Shown here one piece after another: positions 1-6,279 of a stretch of DNA of 6,793 nt (positions are counted from its first letter, which is position 1; each line of letters starts with the position of its first letter). Both the position numbers and the translations under genes were made by a program. The stretch is from Deltaproteobacteria bacterium (GTDB taxonomy: Bacteria > Desulfobacterota_E > Deferrimicrobia > Deferrimicrobiales > Deferrimicrobiaceae): contig JAMDCN010000156.1 in the NCBI GenBank assembly GCA_023489025.1, positions 1 to 6,793 on the forward strand. Reading direction: 5' to 3'. Under the pieces are notes generated by a model that was not told where the DNA came from, ran no database searches, and was given only the letters and a program-made list of their open reading frames with translations.

Positions 1-119
1 CAGGGAAAAGCGTCCACTGGCAGCCGGGTGTAGCTGTAAGCCCCCGCGGCAAGAATAAGCGCGGCAAGGACCACCATCAAAAGGCGGTTCCGGAGGACGA
101 ATGCGATGAGTGTCTGCAT
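1..119 (-). CDS. RND heavy-metal efflux pump (CusA/CzcA-like), N-terminal fragment
   Basis: Inner-membrane proton-driven pump of a tripartite efflux system; only its first 39 residues are in the window and the rest lies beyond base 1. The visible part begins MQTLIAFVLRNR, continues as one hydrophobic transmembrane helix (about residues 12-29) and reaches YTRLPVDAFP. This is the conserved N-terminus of HME-type RND permeases, where the first helix leads to an LPVDAFPD-like motif before the porter domain. The start is ATG at 119, with a purine-rich GAGGGG ribosome-binding stretch about 5 nt upstream. It lies 17 nt after the adaptor gene, so the two are translated from one message. The C-B-A gene order and the LPVDAFP motif favour the heavy-metal branch over the drug (AcrB) branch. 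The exported ion (Cu/Ag versus Co/Zn/Cd/Ni) cannot be told from this fragment. Confidence 0.9.
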   Translation of the reverse strand, partial: MQTLIAFVLRNRLLMVVLAALILAAGAYSYTRLPVDAFP

Positions 120-136
120 GGCGGCCCCTCTCCCGC

Positions 137-1381
137 TCAGTGGCCGTCGCCGTCGCCGAACGACCCCTTGGCAAGCTGCGCCTTCAGGGTGAACGCGCCG
201 GCGGACACGAACTTCTGACCGGGCTTCAAGCCCGAGGTAACCTCCACATGCGTTCCGTTGGTACGGCCCACGGTGACCGGCCGCGGCTCGAAACCGTCTT
301 CGTCCTCCACGAACACGACCGTCAGCTCGTCCAGCGTCTGCAAGGCGGTCTTGGGAACCAGGATCGGAACCGGAACGGCGCCGAGGGAGACCTTCGCGGT
401 GACGAACAATCCCGGGCGCAACTGCCCGCCGCGGTTCGGAAGGACCACCCGCGCGGTGGCCGTCCGGGTCTGCTCCCCGACGAGCGGCCCGATGTAGCTG
501 ATCTCCCCCGTCAGATCCGGAATCCCGTGCCCCGCCGATACGACGGCGGGTTGGCCCACCCGGATGGAAGGAATGTCTTTCTGGTACACGCTCAGGTTCA
601 CCCAGACCGAGTTCAGGTCGGCGATCCGGAACAGATCGGCGTCCTCCTTGTGGGCTTCGCCCAGCGCAACGTGCTTCTCGATGATGGTCCCTTCGAAAGG
701 CGCGACGATCTCGTATCGGGTGTAGGATTCATCCGGATGGGATGGCAGTTTGACCATGTAGGCATCCGAAAACCCGAGCGCATGCAGCTTCTGTTCGGCG
801 GACCGCAGCCCGATCCGTGCCTCGGCCAAGGCTTGTTTCGCTTGCAGGTAGTCCTGGGCCGGGGAGATTTTCTTCTTCCATAGGTCCTCTTCCCGATCGT
901 AATTGGACTGGGCGAGATCCAGCTTTTCCCGCGCGGAGAGGAAGGCCGCCTTGTTGTCGGCCAGCTCCTTGCTGTCCATGACCACGAGGACCTCTCCCTT
1001 GTGAACGCGATCCCCGAGGACTTTCCGGACATCGCGCACCACTCCGGGAACCCGGGGAACGACATGGGCGACTCGGTCCGCGTCGGGAACGATTTCTCCG
1101 GGAAGCTCGACCTGGACCTTGAGCAGGCCGGGACCGGCCGTAGCGAGCTCGATGCCGAATTCCTTCCTCTGCGCATCGGTCAGCCGGACGAGCTTCTCCT
1201 CCGCGTGGCCGTCAGGATCCTTTTGTTTGTTGCCGGCGCCCGCAGCCTCCTTTTGCGCCTCGCGGCCTTTCTCCTGGGAACCCGAAGGGGCCTGCCCCGT
1301 GCATCCGCTCCCCGGCAGAGCCGAGGCCGCCAATAAAAACGCCAGCAAGAACGTATCGAGTCGGACCGTCCTGATCTTCAT
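137..1381 (-). CDS. RND efflux periplasmic adaptor subunit (CusB/CzcB-like membrane fusion protein)
   Basis: Periplasmic adaptor of 414 aa that links the inner-membrane RND pump to the outer-membrane channel. The N-terminus is basic, then hydrophobic (residues 10-22), then GSGC with Cys27. This suggests lipoprotein processing, although the lipobox is imperfect. A hydrophilic K/E/Q-rich linker covers about 33-62. Residues 105-136 (VVPRVPGVVRDV, then GDRVHKGEVLVVMDS) and 222-255 (YEIVAPFEGTI, then LFRIADL) are the two halves of the lipoyl/barrel-sandwich domain. Between them, 137-205 is an Ala/Lys/Glu-rich helical hairpin. A beta-barrel follows at about 257-335 and a membrane-proximal C-terminal domain with LKPGQKFVSAGAF at 385-397. 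The tail ends GDGDGH, a style common in CzcB-type adaptors. ATG at 1381 is chosen because a GGGAG site lies just upstream and the signal sequence starts there; the open frame runs further upstream without homology. The TolC-like gene ends 11 nt upstream. Confidence 0.93.
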   Translation of the reverse strand: MKIRTVRLDTFLLAFLLAASALPGSGCTGQAPSGSQEKGREAQKEAAGAGNKQKDPDGHAEEKLVRLTDAQRKEFGIELATAGPGLLKVQVELPGEIVPDADRVAHVVPRVPGVVRDVRKVLGDRVHKGEVLVVMDSKELADNKAAFLSAREKLDLAQSNYDREEDLWKKKISPAQDYLQAKQALAEARIGLRSAEQKLHALGFSDAYMVKLPSHPDESYTRYEIVAPFEGTIIEKHVALGEAHKEDADLFRIADLNSVWVNLSVYQKDIPSIRVGQPAVVSAGHGIPDLTGEISYIGPLVGEQTRTATARVVLPNRGGQLRPGLFVTAKVSLGAVPVPILVPKTALQTLDELTVVFVEDEDGFEPRPVTVGRTNGTHVEVTSGLKPGQKFVSAGAFTLKAQLAKGSFGDGDGH

Positions 1382-1392
1382 TCCGTGCTCCC

Positions 1393-2697
1393 TCACTTGG
1401 TCTCGGTGGATTTCGACGGGCCCCCGAGCCCGCCGCCGATCAGTCGTTCGATGTCCGCCGCGGCCCTGTGGTAGGCGGCGAGCGCCTCGACGTACCTGCC
1501 CCTCGCCTCGAAGAGCGTCCGCTGCGCGTCGAGGACATCCAGGTAGCCGAACTTCCCCTGGCGGAACCCTTCCCTCGCGGACTCGAAGGCGCTCCGGGCT
1601 CCCGGGAGAACAACGGACTTCAGGGTGGTCGCCTCCATGTATCCGATGGCGAGCGCTTGGTAGGCATCGGAAAGGGCGGCGCGAACCCTGTTTCCGGCCG
1701 CCTCGCGCTCCCGCTCCGCCTTGGAGACCTGGTATTTGGACTCGAGAATCTTTCCCTGGTTGCGGTTGAACAGGGGAAGCGGTATCGCGGCGCTGAACAC
1801 CAATGCGGGGTCGTCCGTTCCTTCCGGTGTCCTGAGACGACGAACCCCGGCGCTGAGCGTGACATCGGGGACGCGCCCGGCGCGCTCCTGCGAGAGGACA
1901 GCCCTTCGCTGTTCCAGTTCCACCGCCCAACGCGCGATATCGGGGTTGCGGGAGAGCCGTCCGGAAAGTTCTTCGACGGACGGTATCGGAGCCACTTGAT
2001 CCAGCCGGCCCACGGCCCGGGAAAAAACCGGCTTGGAGCTTCCCCACGTCGCGGACAGTTTCGTCCTTGCCGCTTCCAGGGAACGGTTGACCCTTTCCAT
2101 CTCGATCCGGCTGACGGAGAAGGCGACCCGGGCTTTCGTCTCTTCCACGGGGGAAATCTTTCCGGCCGCAACCCTTGCGGAGACGGCGATCAGCACCTCC
2201 TCCGCAAGGCGGGTCGTTTCTTCGGCCAGAGCCACCCTCTCCTGTGTGGACAGGACCCCCACGAACGACTTGGCGACTTCCGCCGCCAGGTCCGCCCGCT
2301 TCGCCTCGTAATCCCACACGGTGACCTCCTTTCCCGCCGACGCCAGCCGGATCCGCGCAGCCCTCTTCCCACCCAATTCCACCAGCTGGCTGATCGAGAG
2401 CGTCGTTTCGCTGGAGTCGAAGTTGCGGAATGGTCCCGATCCGAGGATATTTTCGACATTCACGCCGATCTCCGGGTTCGGGATCAGCCCGGCCTGCAGG
2501 ACCCTGGCGTCCCCGGATCGCACTTCCCAGGAAAAAGAGGCAAGATCGGGATTTCCGGCGAGCGCCAGCTCAAGGGCCTGACGCAGGGTAAGCTCCCCCG
2601 TGGGGTCCGGGCTTGCCCCAATGGCGGGCGTTACGATGATGCCGAAAACCATGGCGGTGCCCACGATCGCGGCCAGCGATGAACGCGGAATGCTCAT
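1393..2697 (-). CDS. TolC-family outer membrane efflux protein (CusC/CzcC-like)
   Basis: Outer-membrane channel of the tripartite metal efflux system, 434 aa, within the usual length for CzcC-type proteins. A Sec signal peptide is visible (basic start, hydrophobic core 9-26, likely cleavage near AIGA at 25-28). No lipobox cysteine is seen, so it is probably not lipidated, unlike many CusC proteins. The two outer membrane efflux repeats are at about 37-220 and 240-420. Family marks are LTLRQALELAL (36-46), LIPNPEIGV (71-79), ISQLVELGGKR (102-112), PLPLFNRNQGK (306-316) and the second-repeat signature FRQGKFGYLDVLDAQRTL (378-395). The LELGGKR- and FNRNQG-type motifs are typical of the metal-efflux branch. 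ATG at 2697 has a strong GGAGG site (2704-2708) 6 nt upstream, and the signal peptide starts there. It is the first gene of the C-B-A block, followed 11 nt later by the adaptor. Confidence 0.94.
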   Translation of the reverse strand: MSIPRSSLAAIVGTAMVFGIIVTPAIGASPDPTGELTLRQALELALAGNPDLASFSWEVRSGDARVLQAGLIPNPEIGVNVENILGSGPFRNFDSSETTLSISQLVELGGKRAARIRLASAGKEVTVWDYEAKRADLAAEVAKSFVGVLSTQERVALAEETTRLAEEVLIAVSARVAAGKISPVEETKARVAFSVSRIEMERVNRSLEAARTKLSATWGSSKPVFSRAVGRLDQVAPIPSVEELSGRLSRNPDIARWAVELEQRRAVLSQERAGRVPDVTLSAGVRRLRTPEGTDDPALVFSAAIPLPLFNRNQGKILESKYQVSKAEREREAAGNRVRAALSDAYQALAIGYMEATTLKSVVLPGARSAFESAREGFRQGKFGYLDVLDAQRTLFEARGRYVEALAAYHRAAADIERLIGGGLGGPSKSTETK

Positions 2698-2703
2698 CCG
2701 ATA

Positions 2704-2708
2704 CCTCC
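2704..2708 (-). promoter_or_regulatory. Ribosome binding site that fixes the start of the TolC-family gene
   Basis: GGAGG on the minus strand, 6 nt before the ATG at 2697. The reading frame stays open for another 480 bases upstream, so this site and the signal peptide beginning at the ATG decide the start. Confidence 0.85.
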
Positions 2709-2726
2709 GAAAAGTCCCCCCCTCTT

Positions 2727-2742
2727 CCCGGAAGGCTCCGGG
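2727..2742 (-). repeat. Short hairpin in the leader of the efflux block
   Basis: CCCGGA and TCCGGG arms (2727-2732 and 2737-2742) are separated by 4 nt in the 128-bp gap 2698-2825. On the minus strand the hairpin is followed by a purine tract with seven G in a row (2716-2722), then ACTTTT and the ribosome binding site. There is no adjacent U-run, so it is not a standard terminator. A second inverted repeat, GTCACCG at 2777-2783 and CGGTGAC at 2796-2802, lies upstream in the same gap. I find no convincing sigma70 promoter here, so the efflux genes may be read from a promoter further upstream or from one of another class. Confidence 0.4.
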
Positions 2743-2825
2743 GAGTGGATGGCGAAATGGCGAACGGGAATTGGCGGTCACCGCCGGGATGGAAACGGTG
2801 ACGCATAGCAGGTAAGGAGCGGGGC

Positions 2826-3290
2826 TTAGATCAGGAGAACGACGGGGCGGGTGTGGATCGCGGTCGGATCCGGCGGATCCGGCGGTCCGGATAGGGATTG
2901 GGCCAAGGGGATCAAGGACCACGCTCCTTCGAAGCACGCCATGTGAAGAAGGGGGACACGGCCTTTCGCCGATCCCGGGGAAGAGGGCACGGAAACACCG
3001 GACACCATGTTCCCGGAAGAGACCGAATAATCCCGGCAGAGGCCGCAGGCGTCTCCGGACGATAGGATCCCTTCCGGACTCATGTATTCCTGTTGAGCGG
3101 GGAGGCCGGATCGGACTCCGCAATACCCGCAGGCCGCGGCGGATTCGATCGCCCGGTGTCCATCCTCGCCCAGGCACAGGATGAAAGCATCCGCGGTTCC
3201 GGCCCCCATCGCGAAATACGCAAGCAGAAGGGCGACCGCGATCTTCCGGAAGGAATCCGCCTTCCTCCGGTTCGAATTCCGTGTCCGCAT
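2826..3290 (-). CDS. Small exported protein with two CxxC motifs, function unknown
   Basis: A 154-aa protein that I cannot assign to a named family. The N-terminus (MRTRNSNRRKADSFRK) is strongly basic, followed by a hydrophobic core (17-31) and a likely signal-peptidase site at ADA (33-35). The mature start FILCLGEDGHRAIE is reminiscent of small exported proteins I recall beside RND operons in Geobacter-like bacteria; that is an impression from memory. Cysteines are C39, C54-G-Y-C57, C82-G-L-C85 and C119, and His45 and His116 could also bind metal. The Pro-rich tail includes PPDPPDP, encoded by a tandem 9-nt repeat (2865-2882), and ends PVVLLI. Two adjacent in-frame ATGs exist. ATG at 3290 is preferred because GGAG (3296-3299) is 5 nt upstream, against 2 nt for the ATG at 3293. 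It sits 128 bp before the efflux genes on the same strand, which suggests a role in metal sensing, binding or redox in the periplasm. Confidence 0.72.
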   Translation of the reverse strand: MRTRNSNRRKADSFRKIAVALLLAYFAMGAGTADAFILCLGEDGHRAIESAAACGYCGVRSGLPAQQEYMSPEGILSSGDACGLCRDYSVSSGNMVSGVSVPSSPGSAKGRVPLLHMACFEGAWSLIPLAQSLSGPPDPPDPTAIHTRPVVLLI

Positions 3291-3293
3291 CAT

Positions 3294-3394
3294 GTCTCCA
3301 GAATGGATCGAATCACTTACAAAGAGATGCCACTACACATATTTTCGTTCCTTCGCTTGCCCTCCGCGGAATGTCCTGGCCGCGGTGCGGCACG
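3294..3394. other. Intergenic gap between ccsA and the small exported protein gene
   Basis: A 101-bp gap, locally AT-richer at about 3335-3350. Two CCGCGG hexamers (3364-3369 and 3380-3385) could form a 6-bp stem with a 10-nt loop just after ccsA, but no U-run follows, so I do not call a terminator. I find no paired -35/-10 I would defend for the downstream gene. Confidence 0.5.
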
Positions 3395-4237
3395 CTACCC
3401 CCCGTAACTGTGGAGCCCCGACAGGACCAGGTTGACGCCCAGGTAGCACATGATGGTGGCGAGGAACCCCGCGATCGACAGGATGGCGGCCCGCTTGCCG
3501 TGCCATCCCCGCGTGATCCGCGCGTGGAGGAACGCCGCGTACACGAGCCAGACGATGAGCGACCACGTCTCCTTCGGGTCCCACGACCAGTACGTCCCCC
3601 AGGCGTAGTTCGCCCAGGCCGCGCCCGTGATGATTCCCGCCGTAAGGAAAGGGAATCCCCAGATGATCGCCCGGTAGACAAGGTCGTCGAGGACTTTGGA
3701 GGAGGGAAAGCGGGCGATGATGCCCTCCGTCGTCCCGGCCTTCTCCTGCCGGGCCTTGAGGAGATACATCACGGCCACTCCGGCGGAGACGGCGAACGCC
3801 GCGTACCCGACGAAGCAGGTGATCACGTGGGCATGGAGCCAGTACGACTGGAGCGCGGGCACCAACGGCTGGATGCCGCTCTCGTTCGTGAAGGCGAACA
3901 GCATGGTCAGGAACGCGATCGGGATCACGAAGGCGCCGAAGGCGCGGTTCCTGTACTTCCACTCCACGAACAGGTAGAAGAGGTTGACCGACCAGGCGAA
4001 GAAGACCAGGGACTCGTACAGGTTCGTGACCGGAATCCTGCCGATCCCCATCTTGTACGACTCGACCCACCGGACCCCGAGGGCGGCCGTGGAGACGATC
4101 GCCGCGGCCACGCAGATCCACGTCCCGATGCGGGCGACGGTCTCCTTTTTTCCGTACATGGCGGCGATATAGGTCCCCGACGCTCCGCCGAACAGGAGCG
4201 TCGTCAGATCGAAGAGCTGAACGTTGAGCGTATTCAT
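3395..4237 (-). CDS. ccsA: System II cytochrome c biogenesis protein CcsA/ResC (labelled CcsB in some schemes)
   Basis: Polytopic membrane protein of 280 aa, usual for the short bacterial CcsA/ResC form. With ResB it moves heme across the cytoplasmic membrane and helps attach it to reduced CxxCH apocytochromes outside. The tryptophan-rich WWD signature is complete: WANYAWGTYWSWDPKETW at 208-225. Other family marks are NLYESLVFFAW (72-82), WLHAHVITCFVGYAAF (133-148), FLHAR with His238 and GLHSYGG with His276. His135 or His137, His238 and His276 fall where the family's heme-ligand histidines are expected. Seven or eight membrane segments are apparent, at about 8-27, 36-54, 74-91, 98-116, 134-158, 188-208, 224-240 and 248-272. 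The ATG overlaps the resB stop as ATGA (4-nt overlap), and AGGAG lies 8 nt upstream inside resB, so the pair is translationally coupled. No ResA or CcdA partner for thiol reduction is in the window. Confidence 0.95.
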   Translation of the reverse strand: MNTLNVQLFDLTTLLFGGASGTYIAAMYGKKETVARIGTWICVAAAIVSTAALGVRWVESYKMGIGRIPVTNLYESLVFFAWSVNLFYLFVEWKYRNRAFGAFVIPIAFLTMLFAFTNESGIQPLVPALQSYWLHAHVITCFVGYAAFAVSAGVAVMYLLKARQEKAGTTEGIIARFPSSKVLDDLVYRAIIWGFPFLTAGIITGAAWANYAWGTYWSWDPKETWSLIVWLVYAAFLHARITRGWHGKRAAILSIAGFLATIMCYLGVNLVLSGLHSYGG

Positions 4238-5667
4238 GCGGGGTTCTCCTTTTCCGTCTTGGAAGGATCGTTCCTTAATTCGGCCAGGATGGAGGCGAAG
4301 GTCTTCTCGAAGGCCGGCCGGTTCCGGTTGGCGCTCCCGGCCGCCGTGATCTCCACCTTCCCATGGGGCCCTTCGGCCAGCCGGATCCAGATGCGGCGGT
4401 GGGAAACGAAGAAGGAACCCATCATCCCCCCCGTCAGCAGCAGGCACCCAAGCCACACCACGTTCACCCCGGGATCCCTGGCGACCTGGAGGCCGGTGTA
4501 CATCTTTGCGGTAAGTCCTCCGAAGGAGAACACCAGCGAATCGTTGCGCCCGCGGTCCAGGTCCGGCCGTCCCTGGGAGATCCAGAGATTGGATACAGGC
4601 TGGCCGGGTTTCTCGACGACCACCTGGAGGGCGGGGCCGTTCCCCTGGAAGTTCTCCTCGTAGTTCACCCCCCGGACGGTTCCGTACCCCTCGATCCCGA
4701 CGGGTTCGTTCGGGGCGAGGGAGAGGTTGGCCACGGGGGTGCCGTCCTGCCGGCGGACCGCCACCTGCGCCGTTGCGCCGCCCTCCTGCCCGTAACTGGA
4801 CTGGTAGAACCAGATCCCCTTGTAGACGAGCGGATCGTTGACCGTGATCGTCTTGCGCAAGACCTCGCGACCGTTCTCCTTGACGCTCAGGTCCGAGGCG
4901 TATTTTTTGGGCTGGCCGTTCGGATAGGTTTCCATCCAGAACCGGTTGTTCCGCACGGAGAAGGGCAGGTTGATGTGCTCCTTGCCACCCCGCGCGTCCA
5001 GATGGGACGCTTCCTGTCCATCCGGGATATTCACGTACGATTTGAACCCGAAGATGTTCCCGATGATCGCCCCGATGAAGACGATGACGATGCCGGCATG
5101 GGTGGCGTAGGCGCCGAACCGGGAAGCGACACCTTTTTCCGCGTACAGGTGCACCGCCCCGTCCACCTCGGTGACTTTGGGAGCCGCGAACACCCGGGCG
5201 ATGGCGGCTTTGTAATGATCCGCCCAGTGCGGGATGTCGCCCTTCCTCTTCCACCGCTCCGTCAAGGCGAGAGTTTTTTCCGTCGCGTCGTCGAGGGTCA
5301 ACTTCGGCTTGCGGACCGTCCGGATCACCCGGGGAAGGCGATCGATCGTGCAACAGGCGAGGTTCAAGGTGAAGAGGCAAAGCAGGAGAAGGAACCACCA
5401 GGAGTGGTACATGTCGAACAGGTTGATCCGGTCCATCAGGTTGTACGCCCAGTCCTCGTACACCTGGCGGTATTTCTCAATGGGTTGGTTCTGCTCGATG
5501 ACCGTACCCAGGATGGAGGTGACGGCCAGCAGGATGATGACCCAGATCGCGAGCTTTACCGAAATCAGAAAATCCCAGGCTACGGTCGCAAACGACTTCG
5601 CTTGCACCCGCTCATCGGGTGCGGATACAGGAACATTTTCGGTGCGAACCTCGGAAACGGTTTCCAT
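4234..5667 (-). CDS. resB: System II cytochrome c biogenesis protein ResB/Ccs1
   Basis: Membrane protein of 477 aa that partners CcsA in the System II heme export and ligation complex. Membrane segments lie at about 39-57, 88-106 and 183-205 (containing His190), followed by a large extracytoplasmic domain (about 206-400) and a last segment at 400-422 ending in SHRRIW with His423. The hallmark stretch NDPLVYKGIWFYQSSYG (277-293) and the last-helix pattern WLGCLLLTGGMMGSFFVSHRR confirm the family. His190 and His423 sit at positions typical of conserved ResB histidines. Adjacent Cys105-Cys106 follow the second helix. The start at ATG 5667 is chosen because GGGAGGAG (5673-5680) lies 5 nt upstream. 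An in-frame ATG at 5721 has no ribosome binding site and lies against a hairpin. The last codons overlap the ccsA start. Confidence 0.95.
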   Translation of the reverse strand: METVSEVRTENVPVSAPDERVQAKSFATVAWDFLISVKLAIWVIILLAVTSILGTVIEQNQPIEKYRQVYEDWAYNLMDRINLFDMYHSWWFLLLLCLFTLNLACCTIDRLPRVIRTVRKPKLTLDDATEKTLALTERWKRKGDIPHWADHYKAAIARVFAAPKVTEVDGAVHLYAEKGVASRFGAYATHAGIVIVFIGAIIGNIFGFKSYVNIPDGQEASHLDARGGKEHINLPFSVRNNRFWMETYPNGQPKKYASDLSVKENGREVLRKTITVNDPLVYKGIWFYQSSYGQEGGATAQVAVRRQDGTPVANLSLAPNEPVGIEGYGTVRGVNYEENFQGNGPALQVVVEKPGQPVSNLWISQGRPDLDRGRNDSLVFSFGGLTAKMYTGLQVARDPGVNVVWLGCLLLTGGMMGSFFVSHRRIWIRLAEGPHGKVEITAAGSANRNRPAFEKTFASILAELRNDPSKTEKENPA

Positions 5668-5672
5668 CGGAA

Positions 5673-5680
5673 CTCCTCCC
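5673..5680 (-). promoter_or_regulatory. Ribosome binding site that fixes the resB start
   Basis: GGGAGGAG on the minus strand, ending 5 nt before the ATG at 5667. The alternative in-frame ATG at 5721 lacks any such site, so the shorter ResB is preferred. Confidence 0.85.
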
Positions 5681-5725
5681 GTCGGTAAAACGTGAATATC
5701 CGTTTCGGCGAACGAAGACATACGT

Positions 5726-5747
5726 GCCGGCTTCCGCGGAAACCGGC
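5726..5747 (-). repeat. Near-perfect 22-bp palindrome in the resB leader
   Basis: Arms GCCGG and CCGGC flank the perfect 10-bp palindrome TTCCGCGGAA, with one mismatched pair between them. In minus-strand RNA that mismatch becomes a U-G wobble, giving about ten pairs minus the turn, or a 9-10 bp stem closed by a CGCG-type tetraloop. It lies 25 nt after the stop of the small gene (5773) and about 46 nt before the resB ribosome binding site. No U-run follows, so it is not a canonical terminator. It may be an attenuating or stabilising RNA hairpin, or a protein-binding dyad. Confidence 0.6.
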
Positions 5748-5772
5748 GACCAATGGACGGAGAAGGACGGAA

Positions 5773-6141
5773 TTAACTTCTGGGAGGACGGAGGAAAGAG
5801 AACGATGGGGCTTCGTAGTACCTTGCGTATTCCGGAGGTGCGAAGCGCTGCACGCCGTCGTCAAGGGAAACGGCCACCGGAGACGACTCGATAAACGGGG
5901 ACAGGCAGAAGGAACAGGGGGTGCAGGAGCCATCTTCCCCTGCATGGCTCGACGGCGTGGAGGAGCCTCCCCGGTCTCCGGAGAAGTCGGAATGCACCGA
6001 TGCCGTTTCGCAGGACGACGGACCGGCTGCCTCGGCTTTCGTCGAGCAGGGATTGCACCCGGCCGCTTCCGAAACGGAAACGAACAGGAAGAGCCCGAGG
6101 AGCGCAAGGGCTATTTTTGGTAGATTCGAACGCAGGAACAT
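5773..6141 (-). CDS. Small exported cysteine-rich protein, function unknown
   Basis: A 122-aa protein that I do not recognise as a named family. It has a clear export signal: MFLRSNLPK, then a hydrophobic core at 10-23, then SEAAGC. Signal peptidase I could cut after Ala26; alternatively Cys29 with AAG before it may be a weak lipobox. Cysteines are C29-N-P-C32, C44, and the cluster C73-T-P-C76-S-F-C79. The middle (40-72) is Ser/Gly/Asp-rich with His50 and His66, and the tail is aromatic and proline-rich (PEYARYYEAP to RPPRS). The cysteine and histidine content would suit metal binding or thiol exchange; this is inference. The start is ATG at 6141. It has no Shine-Dalgarno, and a -10-like TATACT lies 7 nt upstream of it. 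An in-frame TTG at 6180 would put 13 unlikely residues before the signal peptide. It is the first minus-strand gene and is followed by resB after 105 bp. Confidence 0.68.
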   Translation of the reverse strand: MFLRSNLPKIALALLGLFLFVSVSEAAGCNPCSTKAEAAGPSSCETASVHSDFSGDRGGSSTPSSHAGEDGSCTPCSFCLSPFIESSPVAVSLDDGVQRFAPPEYARYYEAPSFSFLRPPRS

Positions 6142-6148
6142 TGTGAGG

Positions 6149-6177
6149 AGTATACCCTGCGGACCGCGGTCAGGCAA
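6149..6177 (-). promoter_or_regulatory. Predicted proximal sigma70-type promoter for the 5773-6141 gene
   Basis: On the minus strand, TTGCCT (6172-6177) and TATACT (6149-6154) are separated by exactly 17 nt. Transcription would begin near 6142 or 6141, at or one base before the ATG, giving a leaderless message. The spacer contains the perfect palindrome GACCGCGGTC (6162-6171), a possible operator. Confidence 0.6.
6162..6171. promoter_or_regulatory. Candidate operator palindrome in the proximal promoter
   Basis: GACCGCGGTC is a perfect 10-bp dyad lying wholly between the -35 and -10 of the proximal minus-strand promoter. It resembles the dyad at 6203-6215 (GGAC and GTCC half-sites in both, with the last base differing here). 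A repressor bound here would block polymerase; the divergent S24-type regulator is the obvious candidate. Confidence 0.4.
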
Positions 6178-6196
6178 CAATTATCGTTTCAATTTA

Positions 6197-6225
6197 TCTA
6201 TAGGACGCATCGTCCGGCATGTCAA
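6197..6225 (-). promoter_or_regulatory. Predicted distal sigma70-type promoter for the minus-strand genes
   Basis: On the minus strand, consensus TTGACA (6220-6225) is followed after exactly 17 nt by TATAGA (6197-6202). Transcription would start near 6190, giving a leader of about 50 nt without a visible ribosome binding site before the ATG at 6141. The spacer carries the dyad GGACG-CAT-CGTCC. Confidence 0.6.
6203..6215. promoter_or_regulatory. Candidate operator dyad in the distal promoter
   Basis: GGACG and CGTCC are separated by CAT, and the dyad abuts the -10 of the distal promoter inside its spacer. It shares GGAC/GTCC half-sites with the palindrome at 6162-6171, 42 bp away centre to centre (about four helical turns). 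Confidence 0.4.
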
Positions 6226-6249
6226 TCGAATACAATCCGCACTGTCCAA

Positions 6250-6279
6250 TTGCTCCGCCGCGAACAAACTACCTATCAT
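6250..6279 (+). promoter_or_regulatory. Possible promoter for the S24-type regulator gene
   Basis: TATCAT (6274-6279) matches the -10 consensus at five of six positions. The -35 candidate TTGCTC (6250-6255) is weak, with an 18-nt spacer. A start near 6286 would make the message leaderless, consistent with the absence of a Shine-Dalgarno. A separate -10-like TACAAT lies at 6231-6236, but I see no -35 for it. Confidence 0.35.

Noticed and set aside
110..883. Plus-strand open frame antisense to the adaptor
   Set aside because: Composition of a shadow frame with no domain, signal or ribosome binding site.
137..2317. Adaptor reading frame stays open far upstream of 1381
   Set aside because: The extension overlaps the TolC-family gene out of frame and is Arg/Gly-rich with no signal. 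The ATG at 1381 has a ribosome binding site and starts the signal sequence.
2865..2891. Tandem 9-nt CGGATCCGG repeat
   Set aside because: Lies inside the coding sequence and just encodes the PDP-rich tail; too short to be an independent element.
1393..3177. TolC-family frame open upstream to 3177
   Set aside because: The extension overlaps the small exported protein gene. GGAGG plus the signal peptide place the start at 2697.
3318..3333. Sigma54-like TGGCA and TTGTA on the minus strand before the small exported protein gene
   Set aside because: The GG-to-GT spacing is one base short and the conserved GC of the -12 box is missing.
3364..3385. CCGCGG pair as a terminator for ccsA
   Set aside because: Only 6 bp of stem, a 10-nt loop and no U-run.
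3281..4663. Long plus-strand open frame antisense to ccsA and resB
   Set aside because: Highly charged Asp/Arg/Gly/Pro composition typical of antisense shadows in GC-rich genes, with clear ResB and CcsA proteins on the other strand.
3395..5398. 667-aa open frame containing CcsA
   Set aside because: Everything before 4237 is a GC-rich shadow of resB in another frame. The CcsA homology begins at the ATG overlapping the resB stop.
4363..5688. 441-aa plus-strand open frame antisense to resB
   Set aside because: Shadow frame. ResB is unambiguous on the minus strand.
5668..5721. Longer ResB starting at ATG 5721
   Set aside because: No ribosome binding site there and it abuts the 22-bp palindrome. 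ATG 5667 has GGGAGGAG at 5 nt.
6142..6180. Longer version of the 122-aa protein starting at TTG 6180
   Set aside because: It would add residues before the signal peptide and overlap a well-formed promoter. The ATG at 6141 starts directly with a signal sequence.
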